Positions 23,412-32,901 of a stretch of 54,294 bases of DNA are shown here, piece by piece (position 1 is the first letter of the stretch; every line of letters begins with the position of its first letter). Source of the stretch: JAEUJM01 sp044221555 (GTDB lineage Bacteria; Actinomycetota; Acidimicrobiia; Acidimicrobiales; DATDAH01); assembly GCA_044221555.1 (NCBI GenBank), contig JBGAOY010000027.1, positions 1 to 54,294 on the forward strand, written 5' to 3'. The notes under the pieces are model-generated. The model was not told where the DNA came from and ran no database searches. It worked only from the letters and a program-made list of their open reading frames with translations. A program made the translations under genes and the position numbers.

Positions 23412-26400
23412 TCAGCCCGCCAACGACCGCGCGAGGTCGTCGATGCGGCGGATCCACTGCACGGCGTGCATGGCCCCGGCCACTCGGCGAGCGGTGGCCA
23501 GGTGGACGAGCGCCTGGTCGGTCCTGCCGACGACGGCGCACCCGGCGGCGAGGGCATGGGCCACCGGGCCGAGCACCAGGCCGCCGCCGCCGACGCAGGC
23601 GAAGCGGTCGCTCAGCGGTTCGAGGGTGGTGAGGTGGCGCTCGAGGAACGCCTGGTCGCCCACCCGGGCGGCGGCCAGCACCCCGGCCACCGTCATCGGG
23701 ACCCGCAACCAGTCGTCGGCCAGGCCGCCGTCGAACGCGGCCAGGGCCTGAGCCGACTCGGCGTGGCGCCCGCCCAGGGCCAGGATCCAGGCCTTCAGCC
23801 ACCGGATCGACTCGCCGTAGGGCGCGGCCTCGATGACGGCGAGCTGGGCCAGGGCGTCGTCGGTGCGCCCCTGCTCGGCGCGGATCACCGCCAACAACCC
23901 GGCACGTGTGGTCGCCGCCGCGAAGCGCCGGGCCCGCCACATGGCCTCACCGACCCCGTCGGCGCCGGCCGCGGCACGGTCGAGGTCGCCGTCGAGCAGC
24001 GCCAGCGACGATTCCAGGTACTGGAGATGGGCCCACCCCACGGGCGTGCGCACCGGGTGGGCCGCGGCACGCGCTGCCGCCCGACACCGTTCGACGGTGG
24101 CCCGGTCGCCCGTCTCGTACGCGGGGCTCACGCGGGCCAGATGGGCCAGGGGCACCAGGTGGGACGGCAGGTCCCCCGAACCCGCCAGGGCGACCAGGCG
24201 GTCGCCGATGCGGGCCCGCTCCGCCGCACCGTCCGGGCCCGAGAGCGCCCAGTACCGCTGCAGCATGGTCCTGGCCAGGAGCAACGGGTCGCCCAGCGCC
24301 TCCGCGTCGGCGACCGCCGCGGCTGAGACCCGCGCCGATCGCCCGGGGTCGAGGTACACGAGCTCGCCCGCGAGCGTGGAGGAGAGCGACACCCGGATCG
24401 CCGTCGGGCTCGGTCCGCGGCGATCGAGCACCCGCTCGATCAGGGCGACGACCCGCGGCTCGAACAGCGACCAGTCGACCCCGGCCCACAGGTCGTCCGC
24501 GTGCAGCGCCGCCAGGGCCGAGGCCACCGACGCGTCGTCGCCGATCGACTCGGCCAGTGCCGCCGCCTCGACGAGGGCCGAGCGGCCACCGGTCACGTCG
24601 CCGCTGTCTCGCAGCGCGACGCCCCGACGCGCGAGCAGATCGATCCGACGGCCAGGGTCGCCGTCACCGGTCAGCGCCATGGCGGCCAGCGCCCGCCCGA
24701 GGTGCTCGGCCACGTCGGCCGATGCCTGCGCGGCATCGGCCACGGCCGCCGCTTGCAACGCATAGGTCACCGCCTGCTCCGCGGTGCCCGCCGATGCGCC
24801 CGCCCACGCGTGGTGGGCGAGCTCGTCGAGCCACAGGTCGGTGTGGCCGGCCCGGCGCTGCTCGATGGCGGCCGTGATGCGGGCGTGTTGGCGGGCCAGG
24901 CGCACCGGGTTCTGCTCGGCGACCAGGGTCTCGGCCACCAGGGCGTGCGAGAACGCGAAGCGTCCTGACCCCGAGTCCTCCACCTCGACGAGACCGGCGT
25001 CCACGGCGGCACCGAGCGCGTCCAGCACCGCTCCCGGCGCCCGGTCGGCCACCACGGCCAGGATGTCGGCGTCGAAGCGACGGCCGATCACCGCCGCCGC
25101 GGCCACGACCGACTGGGTGTCCGGGGGCAGGCGTGAGGTACGGCGCCGCACCACGTCCTGGACCGCCTCGGGCACCCGGAGCGCGGGGACGGGCCCCGCC
25201 TCCTGCCGGTCCTCGGCCACGATCAGCGCCAGGAGCTCGCGCAGGTAGAACGGGTTCCCGCCCGTGGTGTCGACCAGCAGGTCGGCGAGGGGCCCGCCTG
25301 ACGAGTCGCCCAGCGCGGCGCGGGCCCATCCCGCCACGTCGCCGGGCCCCAGACCGGTCACGGCCAGCTGCACCGCCCGGGAGGCACGGGCCAACTCGGC
25401 CAGGCACTCGCGCACCGGCGCGGCGAGCTCGCCGCCGGAGGTACGGCGCACGGTGACGACCAGCAGCAGGGGAAGGTCGTCGAGCTCGGGTGCGAGGTAC
25501 TCGAGCAGGGCGAGCGTGGCGTCGTCGACCCACTGCAGGTCGTCGATGGCGACCACCATGGTCGACCCGGAGGCAGCGAGCGCGTCCCGCACCCGCTCGT
25601 GGCGGGCCAGCCGGGCGGCCGTGGGCTCGTCCCGCGCCCGCGCCCGGGCAGCGGGTGATGGGTGCCCGTCGGCCGGGGTGCCGTCGGCGGAGGCGCCATC
25701 GTCGAGGGCCCGCGCCACCGAGGGCGGGGCGCCCGATGCCACGAGCCGGCGCGTGGCCATCGCCCACGACCGGTACGGGGCGGCGATCGCGGCCTCGCTA
25801 CCGCGCCCGTGACCCACGGCCATGCCCTGCGAGCGGGCCTCGTCCAGCAGGTGGCGGACCAGCGTGGTCTTGCCGATGCCCGCCTCCCCGCTGATGACCA
25901 CCACGCCGCCGCCGCTCTCGAGGCCGGCGAGCACCGCGGCGAGGGTGCCCAGCTCCCGTTCCCGACCGTGGATCGTCTCCCGCTCGCGGCGGGCGGCGGG
26001 CGCGGCGGCGACGGCGGGGCGGGCCGGGCCGCCCGGGCCCGGGGGGACGGGCCCGCCGGCCTCGCCGCCGGACCCCACGGCCGCGTCGGGTGGTGCGCCG
26101 GCGCCGGCCTCCTCGCGGGCGGACGCCGCGTCGGCGTCGGCTGGTGCGCCGGTTGCGGTCGTGGCGCCGGTGTCGCCGGCACCGGGCCCGAAGGCGGCGC
26201 CGGCCAGGATCTGGGCCTCGACGGCGCGCAGCTCGGGCCCGGGCTCCACGCCGATGTCCTCGGCCAGCACGCGGCGAGCGTCGTCGATCGAGCGCAGCGC
26301 GTCGACCTGTCGCCCGGTCGCGGCCAGTGCTCGGGCCAGCTGCGCCCGGAGCCGCTCGCGGTAGGGGGCGGTGGCGATCTCGCCGACCAGGTCGACCACG

Positions 26401-26981
26401 AGCCCGGCGTGCTCGCCCAGCGCGAGGCGGGCCTCGGCCAGGGCCTCGACCGCCTCGGCCCGCCGCAGCTCGAGGCCGGCGACGGCGTCGGTGAGGGCCG
26501 GCTCGTCGGCGGCGGCGCCGAAGGGCGGCCCGGTCCAGTACGAGAGCGCCTCGGTGAGGCGATCCCGTGCGTGTGCCATCCGGCCGAGGCGCACGGCGGC
26601 GGCACCGTCGCGCACCGCGTCCTCGAAGCGGTGGAGGTCGATCGCCTCCGGTGCCACGTGCAGCACGTACCCGCCGTCGCGGAACTGGATGATCCGTGCC
26701 GCGTCGGCTGTCGTCCCCGGGCCGAGGCCGGCGTCGATGCCGGCCAGCGCCTTGCGGAGGTTCGAGACGTAGCCGCGGATCGACGCCTCGGCGCGGCCGG
26801 GTGGATCGTCCTGCCACAGGACGTCGATGATCCGGTGCACCGCCACCACCGCCCCGGGCGCGAGCAGCAGCGCCGCCAGCACGGCCCGCTGCTTCGGGCC
26901 CCCGAGGTCGATCGGCCCGGCCGGGCCGCGCGCCGTCACCCCGCCGAAGGCCCGGAGGCTCGGCGGGGTGGGCGGCGGCAT
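23412..26981 (-). CDS. SARP-type regulator with AAA ATPase and TPR region
   Basis: This 1189-residue AfsR-like regulator has several domains. A winged-helix Trans_reg_C domain (about 8-100; GGPKQRAVLAALLL, IRGYVSNLRKAL) is followed by a BTAD domain (about 110-260), a Gly/Ala/Pro linker, and an AAA_16 ATPase with Walker A GEAGIGKTT at about 365-373 and Walker B VVAIDDLQW at about 475-483. The long TPR-like helical C-terminus has no LuxR HTH. Such proteins activate secondary-metabolism or stress genes on ligand or ATP cues. CACGCT lies 6 nt before ATG 26981. Its target is unknown; the adjacent hemerythrin gene is a candidate. Confidence 0.92.
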   Translation of the reverse strand: MPPPTPPSLRAFGGVTARGPAGPIDLGGPKQRAVLAALLLAPGAVVAVHRIIDVLWQDDPPGRAEASIRGYVSNLRKALAGIDAGLGPGTTADAARIIQFRDGGYVLHVAPEAIDLHRFEDAVRDGAAAVRLGRMAHARDRLTEALSYWTGPPFGAAADEPALTDAVAGLELRRAEAVEALAEARLALGEHAGLVVDLVGEIATAPYRERLRAQLARALAATGRQVDALRSIDDARRVLAEDIGVEPGPELRAVEAQILAGAAFGPGAGDTGATTATGAPADADAASAREEAGAGAPPDAAVGSGGEAGGPVPPGPGGPARPAVAAAPAARRERETIHGRERELGTLAAVLAGLESGGGVVVISGEAGIGKTTLVRHLLDEARSQGMAVGHGRGSEAAIAAPYRSWAMATRRLVASGAPPSVARALDDGASADGTPADGHPSPAARARARDEPTAARLARHERVRDALAASGSTMVVAIDDLQWVDDATLALLEYLAPELDDLPLLLVVTVRRTSGGELAAPVRECLAELARASRAVQLAVTGLGPGDVAGWARAALGDSSGGPLADLLVDTTGGNPFYLRELLALIVAEDRQEAGPVPALRVPEAVQDVVRRRTSRLPPDTQSVVAAAAVIGRRFDADILAVVADRAPGAVLDALGAAVDAGLVEVEDSGSGRFAFSHALVAETLVAEQNPVRLARQHARITAAIEQRRAGHTDLWLDELAHHAWAGASAGTAEQAVTYALQAAAVADAAQASADVAEHLGRALAAMALTGDGDPGRRIDLLARRGVALRDSGDVTGGRSALVEAAALAESIGDDASVASALAALHADDLWAGVDWSLFEPRVVALIERVLDRRGPSPTAIRVSLSSTLAGELVYLDPGRSARVSAAAVADAEALGDPLLLARTMLQRYWALSGPDGAAERARIGDRLVALAGSGDLPSHLVPLAHLARVSPAYETGDRATVERCRAAARAAAHPVRTPVGWAHLQYLESSLALLDGDLDRAAAGADGVGEAMWRARRFAAATTRAGLLAVIRAEQGRTDDALAQLAVIEAAPYGESIRWLKAWILALGGRHAESAQALAAFDGGLADDWLRVPMTVAGVLAAARVGDQAFLERHLTTLEPLSDRFACVGGGGLVLGPVAHALAAGCAVVGRTDQALVHLATARRVAGAMHAVQWIRRIDDLARSLAG

Positions 26982-27016
26982 GCGCTCAGCGTGGCAGGTC
27001 GGCCCGGCGGGAGCCG

Positions 27017-27694
27017 TCAGCTCGCCGGCGCGCCGACCCGATCGGCGCCGAAGGCATCGGCGACCAGGCGGTCGTAGCGGGGCCGGACGAGGCGGTGCAC
27101 CACACGCAGGGGCAGGGGGGCGGCGGCGACGAACGCGTCCCGCTCGGCCCCGTCGAGGCAGTCCACGTTCCACGGCACCACGAAGCCGAGGCCGGTCTTC
27201 TTGCCCTTCTTCACCGCTTGCTGGAACACGACGTCGTACTCCGCCGCGGTGTAGTGCCGCCAGTACAGCGGCAGGACGTCGTTGTCCTCGACGTCGAGGT
27301 GGGTCAGGAGCAGGTCGCGGAGGGCCTCGGCCAGCTCGACCGCGTCGGCCTGGGCCCGGGCGAACGGCACCGTGGGGTCGGCCAGGCCCGCAGCCACCGA
27401 CGGCCAGCGCTCGAGCAGGCCGTCGAGCGTGCGGTGGTCGGCCTCGAGGCGGTCCAGCACCCCGGCCACCGCGGGCACCTTCACCCGCATGTCGGGGAAG
27501 AAGAAGGTGTCCTCGACGTAGTGGTGCTCCTCGAGCTCGTGGGTGAAGCCCTTCGCCCATCGGGCCAGGGCCCGGAGGCGGCCCGACCGGTCGGCCTCCA
27601 CCGCGGCGGTGACCGCGCCGGCGTAGCGGTGCAGGTCGGCCCGCATGTGGCGGTGCACGGCGAAGAAGAAGCTGATGTCTGGTGTGGTTTCCAT
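27017..27694 (-). CDS. Hemerythrin HHE domain protein
   Basis: This 225-residue protein has a four-helix hemerythrin-like domain in residues 1-150. Candidate di-iron ligands are His in FFFAVHRHMRADLH, HELEEHHYVEDTFFFP, LEADHRTLD and LLTHLDVEDNDVLPL. The C-terminal part (FVVPWNVDCLDG ...) is found in actinobacterial members. It may bind O2 or NO or protect iron-sulfur proteins; the role is not established. ATG 27694 fits GACGAT-N6. It ends 35 bp before the SARP gene start, which has its own -10. Confidence 0.9.
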   Translation of the reverse strand: METTPDISFFFAVHRHMRADLHRYAGAVTAAVEADRSGRLRALARWAKGFTHELEEHHYVEDTFFFPDMRVKVPAVAGVLDRLEADHRTLDGLLERWPSVAAGLADPTVPFARAQADAVELAEALRDLLLTHLDVEDNDVLPLYWRHYTAAEYDVVFQQAVKKGKKTGLGFVVPWNVDCLDGAERDAFVAAAPLPLRVVHRLVRPRYDRLVADAFGADRVGAPAS

Positions 27695-27841
27695 GTCGGC
27701 ATCGTCCGGCAGGGCGATTGGAGGCCGGTGGGAGCCGCCCGGTCCGCGGTTGGAGCCCGATTCGGGGCGACGGCCGGTGGGCGCGGGGAGCAGCATCGGC
27801 GCCCGCACGCGGAGCGAGGTCGGCCGCTCGTCCGGGTGTCG

Positions 27842-27847
27842 TAACGT
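27842..27847 (+). promoter_or_regulatory. -10 element for the kinase gene
   Basis: TAACGT lies 32 nt before GTG 27880, with a GGAGGG ribosome site between. This transcript is therefore leadered, unlike many of its neighbours. Confidence 0.4.
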
Positions 27848-27879
27848 GGGGCCGCCCGAGGACGGAGGGACGGCGGCAC

Positions 27880-30000
27880 GTGGCGACACCGGAGATCGAG
27901 GGCTACACCGACCTCGTCGAGGTCGGACGTGGTGGGTTCGGCGTCGTCTACCGCGCCCACCAGGAGCGCGTCGATCGCGTGGTGGCCCTGAAGGTGGTGA
28001 TCGCCGACGACATCGACGAGACCGCCAAGCGGCGCTTCGAGCGGGAGTGTCGGGCCATGGGCAGCCTTTCGTGGCACCCCAACGTGGTGGCGGTGCACGA
28101 CTCGGGGGTGGACGGCCGGGGCCGGCCCTGGTTCGCGATGGAGTACCTCGAGGCGGGGTCGTTGGGTGACCGGCTCGAGCGCGCCGGCGCGCTCGGGTGG
28201 GACGAGGCGGTGGTGGTGGGCATCAAGGTGGCCGGCGCGCTGGCGGCCGCGCACGCGAACGGGGTGCTGCACCGAGACCTGAAGCCCGAGAACCTGTTGG
28301 TGGCCCCGTTCGGCGAGGTGAAGCTGTCGGACTTCGGGATCGCCGTGGTCGAGGGTGCCACCCGCACCACCGCCGGGAACGCCTCGTTCACGGTGGCCCA
28401 CGTGCCACCCGAGGTGCTGGACAACCGCCGCCCCGACGAGCGGTCCGACGTCTACGGGCTGGGCTCGACGCTGCACACGCTGATCGCGGGCACGCCGCCG
28501 TTCGTGGGCTCGAACCCCGGATCGCTCGCCGCGGTGATCAGCGCTGTGCTCAACGCGCCCGCCCCCCGCCTCGACGGCGTCCCCGACGGGCTGGCCGACC
28601 TGCTCCTGCGCACCCTGGCCAAGGACCCGGGCGACCGACCCTCGTCGGCCGAGGCGCTCGGCCGCGAATTGCAGCAGGTGCAGGCCGACGCGGGCCTGCC
28701 GGTGACCGAGTTGCGGGTGGCCCGGTCGGGCGTCGCCTCCGACGATGCCGGACCGGCCGGCGACCCTGCGGTGACCGTGGTCCGGCCCAGTCCCGGGACC
28801 GACGACGAGCGGGCAGGGGCACCCGCCGAACCGGTGGGCGACCCGACCGAGACGATCCACGGCGGTGCCCGTGGCGGGGACGCCCCGGCGCCGCCGGCAC
28901 CCCCGCATCGGTCCCGGGCCGACACCGAGGGCGGCGGGTCGGGGCCGGCGGGGTCGGCGAACGACCGCGGCCGTCGCCGCACGATCCTCGCGGTCGCCCT
29001 CGGGGTGCTCGCGGTCGTCATCGTGGGCGTGGTGGTCGCGGTCGCCGGGTCGGGTGACGAGGGCGACGGGGAGGCCGCGACCACGGTCGCCCGGCGGCCC
29101 CCCGAGGTGGCCGACACCCTGACCGTGGCGGATGTGGGCGAGGTCGGCGACCTGGTGGTGCTCGACGGCTCGCTCTTCGTGTCGAGCGACGTGGCCGGAA
29201 CCCTGTCCGAGGTCGACCCCGACTCCGGCGAGGTGCTGGCCGCCGCCGACCTACCGGCGGCGCCCACCGACCTGACGGTGAGCGACGGGGCGCTGGTGGC
29301 TGTCCTCGGCGCCACCAACGAGGTGGCCCGCGTCGATCCGGCCACCCTCGAGGTGAGCTCGACGTTCCCGGTCGGTGCGGTCAGCGGGGCCGGCGCCGTC
29401 GAGGTCGGTCGGATCGCTTCGGGGGACGACTCCGTGTGGGTCACCTTGTCGCGACAAGGGACGGGCGGCGAGGCCGACCGGTTGTCGACCGACATCGCCG
29501 GCGCCCTCGAGAGCGTCGTGCTGGGGTCCACGGTGCTCACCTCCGAGGTGGCGGTGGGCGAGGGCTCCGCCTGGGTGGTGGGCGACGACCGGATCGTCCG
29601 GCGCATCGACGGGTTCACCAACACGATCACCGCGCTCATACCCGTCAGCCAGGGCGGGGCCGGCGAGATGGTGGTCAGCGACGGGGTGGTGTGGGTGGCC
29701 GGTCGCGACGTGGCCGAGGGCGACGCGGCGGTGAGCCACGTCGACCCCGCCACGAACACCGTCACCGAGACGATCGACGTGCCCGGGGGCAGCGCCGGGT
29801 TCATCGCCGCCGGACTGGGGGCGATCTGGGTGAGCACCGAGGACGGGTCGGTGGCCCGCATCGACCCGGAGACCCTCGAGGTCACCGACACGATCGAGAT
29901 CCCCGGCGGCGCCGGCGCCCTGGCGGTCGGCGCGGGCTCGGTGTGGGTGGCCGGCCCCGACGCCGACACCATCACCCGCATCGACCCCGGGAGCAGCTGA
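27880..30000 (+). CDS. Receptor Ser/Thr protein kinase with beta-propeller sensor
   Basis: This 706-residue PknB-type kinase has the glycine loop GRGGFG (16-21), Lys38, HRDLKPEN (131-138) and DFG (151-153), all intact. The activation loop (TRTTAGNASFT) has several Thr for autophosphorylation. A Pro/Asp-rich juxtamembrane stretch leads to one transmembrane helix at about 367-391. The outside part is a propeller of about seven blades, each with a VWVA/IWVS strand and an ARIDPETLEVTDTI-type turn, like YVTN/NHL proteins. Mycobacterial PknD has a comparable kinase-propeller layout. GGAGGG precedes GTG 27880. Substrates are unknown. Confidence 0.94.
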   Translation: MATPEIEGYTDLVEVGRGGFGVVYRAHQERVDRVVALKVVIADDIDETAKRRFERECRAMGSLSWHPNVVAVHDSGVDGRGRPWFAMEYLEAGSLGDRLERAGALGWDEAVVVGIKVAGALAAAHANGVLHRDLKPENLLVAPFGEVKLSDFGIAVVEGATRTTAGNASFTVAHVPPEVLDNRRPDERSDVYGLGSTLHTLIAGTPPFVGSNPGSLAAVISAVLNAPAPRLDGVPDGLADLLLRTLAKDPGDRPSSAEALGRELQQVQADAGLPVTELRVARSGVASDDAGPAGDPAVTVVRPSPGTDDERAGAPAEPVGDPTETIHGGARGGDAPAPPAPPHRSRADTEGGGSGPAGSANDRGRRRTILAVALGVLAVVIVGVVVAVAGSGDEGDGEAATTVARRPPEVADTLTVADVGEVGDLVVLDGSLFVSSDVAGTLSEVDPDSGEVLAAADLPAAPTDLTVSDGALVAVLGATNEVARVDPATLEVSSTFPVGAVSGAGAVEVGRIASGDDSVWVTLSRQGTGGEADRLSTDIAGALESVVLGSTVLTSEVAVGEGSAWVVGDDRIVRRIDGFTNTITALIPVSQGGAGEMVVSDGVVWVAGRDVAEGDAAVSHVDPATNTVTETIDVPGGSAGFIAAGLGAIWVSTEDGSVARIDPETLEVTDTIEIPGGAGALAVGAGSVWVAGPDADTITRIDPGSS

Positions 30001-30129
30001 GGCCCGAGCAGCTGAGGCCCGAGCAGGCGGGACCCTGGGAGCAGCCGGGACCCGGCCGGCGAGTTCCAGCGGTCGAGCGCCGTCTCGTACAGTGGTGGCA
30101 CGGGCGGTGTCACCAGTTGGGGGTCGAAG

Positions 30130-32262
30130 GTGCGGCAACGAGTGGGCAGGTTCGTCAGGTCGCCGTTCGTGTTCCTGCTGTTCCTCGCCGTGGCCGCGGC
30201 GGTGTGGGCGTCGCGCGACCAGTGGACCTGGCTGCTCGAGGACGGCGAGGTGCAGACGGTCGGCGTCACCGCCCCGGCCCTGCCCGGACTCGACGGCGAC
30301 ACCGAGCACCTCTACCGCATCACCAGTGGCAACGGGTCGACCCTCACCTACGTCGTCGACGAGAACCTGGCCGGTGAGGACAACACCGTGCGGGGCGCCA
30401 CGCCGTCGGTGGCGGGCGACATCGCGGTGAACGTGGAGGACCCGGCGGCCAGCCGCGTGGGCACGATCGTGATCAACGTCGAGCAGTTCGACTCCGACTC
30501 GAACCTGCGGGACAAGCGCATCCGCCACGACTTCCTCGAGTCCACCCACTTCCCGTTCGCCACCTTCGAAGCCACCCGGATCAAGGGGATCCCCGACGTG
30601 GTCGACGGCGAGACCACCGCCGAGCTGACGATCCGGGGCAACCTCACCATCAAGGAGACCACCGCGCCGGTCCGGTTCACGGGCACGGTCACGGTCACCG
30701 ACGACCGCCTCGAGGCGTCGCTCCGGGGCACGGTGCTCATGTCCACCTACGGCATCGGGCCGATCCACGTGCCTGCGCTGGCCCACACCGGCGACGAGGT
30801 GGGCTTCGAGCTCCAGGTGGTGGCCGAGCGCACCGACGTCGACGAGCCGCCGCCGGCGCAGGACGTCACGGGCCCGGGGGCGCCCGAGTTCGCCGAGGGG
30901 GCGTTCGCCGAGACCGTGCAGCCCATCCTCGAGTCGCGTTGCGTCACCTGCCACGAGGACGGTGGCCCGGGCTTCAACACGGTGGAGATGGACACCGCGG
31001 GCGACGCGGCGGCGATCGCCGACGACCTGGCCCTGGTCACCCGGACCCGGTACATGCCCCCGTGGCCGGCGTCGGACCTCAGCCCCGAGTTCGAGCACGA
31101 CTTCTCGCTCACCGACGACGAGATCGCGGCCATCGGCGAGTGGGCCGACGCGGGGGGCGGCCTCGACGTCGATCCCGACACGGCGCTGGAGGCCGAGGAC
31201 GAGCCCTTCGCGCCGATCGAGCGCGACCAGGTGGTGCCGTCTCGCGGCGCGTACGTGGGTGACCTGGACGTGAAGGACGACTACCGCTGCCAGATCCACG
31301 AGATCGACGACCCCGAGGGCGACGGCGAGTGGATCACCGGCATGGCCTTCGAGCCCGACGAGGAGGCGATCGTGCACCACTCGATCGTCTACCGGGTGCC
31401 GGCCGCGGGCATGGAGGAGGCGCTCGCGCTCGACGGCGCCGACGGCCGGGCCGGGTGGACCTGCTTCGGCCGCTCCAACATGGCCACCCCGGGGGTCACC
31501 TCGATCGGCGGGTGGGCGCCGGGCCAACAGCCCCGGGTGTTCCCCGAGGGCGTCGGCCTCCACCTCGAGCCCGGCGACTTCATCGTCAACCAGATCCACT
31601 ACCACTTCGACCACGAGAACCCGCCCGACCGCTCCACGCTGGTGTTCGACACCCTCAGCCCCGAGGAGCTCGCGGCGCGGGACACGCCCATGACGTCGAT
31701 CACCGGCAGCACCTACCTCACCCCTGCCGAGGGGCCGTGCACGCCCGCCGAGCAGGGCCCGTTGTGCGACCGCGAGGCGGCGCTGGACGAGATCGCCCAG
31801 AACTACGGGCTGCCGGCCCGCTACATCCCCGACGCGCTGATCTCGGCGTGCGGCGGCACCGTCGACGACTACGACGACCTCGATGGCACCCGGTTCTCCA
31901 GTTCGTGCGACATGGCCGCCCGGGACTTCGGGACGCTGCAGTCGGTGCTGGGTCACATGCACGAGTTCGGCGACGCGTACCGGATGACCCTGAACCCCGA
32001 CACGCCCGACGAGCGCATCCTGCTCGACATCCCCACGTGGAGCTTCGACTGGCAGCTGTACTACGTGCCCTCCGAGCGGATCCGCATCGAGCCGGGCGAC
32101 GTCCTGCGCTTCGAGTGCACCTGGGACCGGGCCAACAACACCATGGACGAGCCCCGCTACGTCACCTGGAACGAGGGCACTGTCGACGAGATGTGCTTCT
32201 CCAGCGTGTCGGTCATCCCCGACACCGACGTCGAGGGCAACCCCAACCGCTTCGCCCCCTGA
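30130..32262 (+). CDS. YceI / cytochrome c / PHM-like copper monooxygenase fusion
   Basis: This 710-residue protein has three modules behind an N-terminal membrane anchor (residues 12-28). First is a YceI-like lipocalin domain (about 55-235; RHDFLESTHFPFATFEA, LTIRGNLTIKETTAPV). Second is a heme c site, CVTCH at 271-275, with a likely axial Met309 in YMPPWP. Third is a copper type II monooxygenase pair of domains like peptidylglycine hydroxylating monooxygenase. All six copper ligands can be proposed: His416/417 and His490 or 492, then His609, His611 and Met688. It would act outside the membrane. TACAGT at 30088 is a candidate -10. The combination is unusual; the substrate is unknown. Confidence 0.85.
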   Translation: MRQRVGRFVRSPFVFLLFLAVAAAVWASRDQWTWLLEDGEVQTVGVTAPALPGLDGDTEHLYRITSGNGSTLTYVVDENLAGEDNTVRGATPSVAGDIAVNVEDPAASRVGTIVINVEQFDSDSNLRDKRIRHDFLESTHFPFATFEATRIKGIPDVVDGETTAELTIRGNLTIKETTAPVRFTGTVTVTDDRLEASLRGTVLMSTYGIGPIHVPALAHTGDEVGFELQVVAERTDVDEPPPAQDVTGPGAPEFAEGAFAETVQPILESRCVTCHEDGGPGFNTVEMDTAGDAAAIADDLALVTRTRYMPPWPASDLSPEFEHDFSLTDDEIAAIGEWADAGGGLDVDPDTALEAEDEPFAPIERDQVVPSRGAYVGDLDVKDDYRCQIHEIDDPEGDGEWITGMAFEPDEEAIVHHSIVYRVPAAGMEEALALDGADGRAGWTCFGRSNMATPGVTSIGGWAPGQQPRVFPEGVGLHLEPGDFIVNQIHYHFDHENPPDRSTLVFDTLSPEELAARDTPMTSITGSTYLTPAEGPCTPAEQGPLCDREAALDEIAQNYGLPARYIPDALISACGGTVDDYDDLDGTRFSSSCDMAARDFGTLQSVLGHMHEFGDAYRMTLNPDTPDERILLDIPTWSFDWQLYYVPSERIRIEPGDVLRFECTWDRANNTMDEPRYVTWNEGTVDEMCFSSVSVIPDTDVEGNPNRFAP

Positions 32263-32314
32263 GCCAGCGGCGGCTCAGCCGGTGGGCCTCACCGGGGGCT
32301 GAAGAGGCCGACGG

Positions 32315-32845
32315 TCACGTGAGGCCGAGTTGGGCGGCGCAGTCGGGCCACGCGGCCCACCCCTGTTCCTGCTGGAGCATCTCGGCCCGCATGATCTGCT
32401 CGTCGCGTGAGGTGTCGGCGGGGTTCCCGGTGCCGCCGACCGTCTGCCAGGACTCGAGCGTGAACTGGAGCCCGCCGTAGAACCCGTTGCCCGTGTCGTC
32501 CGACCAGTTGCCGCTGGACTCGCACTCGGCCAGCGAGTCCCAGGTCTGCACCCGTTGAGGCGACAGGGCGGCCACGTAGGCGGCGGCGTCGACGGTGGTG
32601 GTCGTGGTGCCCGCCGCGGCGGTGTCGCCGCTGCCCCCGCCACCCTGCACCACCACGACCACCAGTACCACGACGAGGGCGGCGACGATCGCGCCGGCGA
32701 TGAGGCGGCGGCGGTGGACCGACAGGCCCCACCACGCGGCGGGCAGGAAGGGCGCCGTGCCGTCCGGGTGGGCGTGGTGCGGCGCGTCGTCGCGGGACGG
32801 CGCGTTGTCGCGGGGCGGCGAGCCCTCCGGTTCGGCCATGGTCAT
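32315..32845 (-). CDS. Membrane-anchored Rpf-type transglycosylase
   Basis: This 176-residue protein has a cytoplasmic acidic/His N-terminus, one transmembrane helix at about 48-68, a Thr-rich linker, and a resuscitation-promoting-factor-like lysozyme domain from about 92. The catalytic Glu lies in LAECESSGNW, and GFYGGLQFTLESWQ is the typical substrate-cleft signature. It would cleave peptidoglycan in the cell wall and may help growth resumption. The helix shows no signal cleavage site, so it stays anchored. Start may be ATG 32845 or 32839. The divergent yjbR-like gene begins just beyond. Confidence 0.9.
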   Translation of the reverse strand: MTMAEPEGSPPRDNAPSRDDAPHHAHPDGTAPFLPAAWWGLSVHRRRLIAGAIVAALVVVLVVVVVQGGGGSGDTAAAGTTTTTVDAAAYVAALSPQRVQTWDSLAECESSGNWSDDTGNGFYGGLQFTLESWQTVGGTGNPADTSRDEQIMRAEMLQQEQGWAAWPDCAAQLGLT

Positions 32846-32901
32846 CCATGATCGCGTGGCGGGGCGCCGCGTCGTTCCTCGGGAGCGACTATCACGGTGG
32901 C

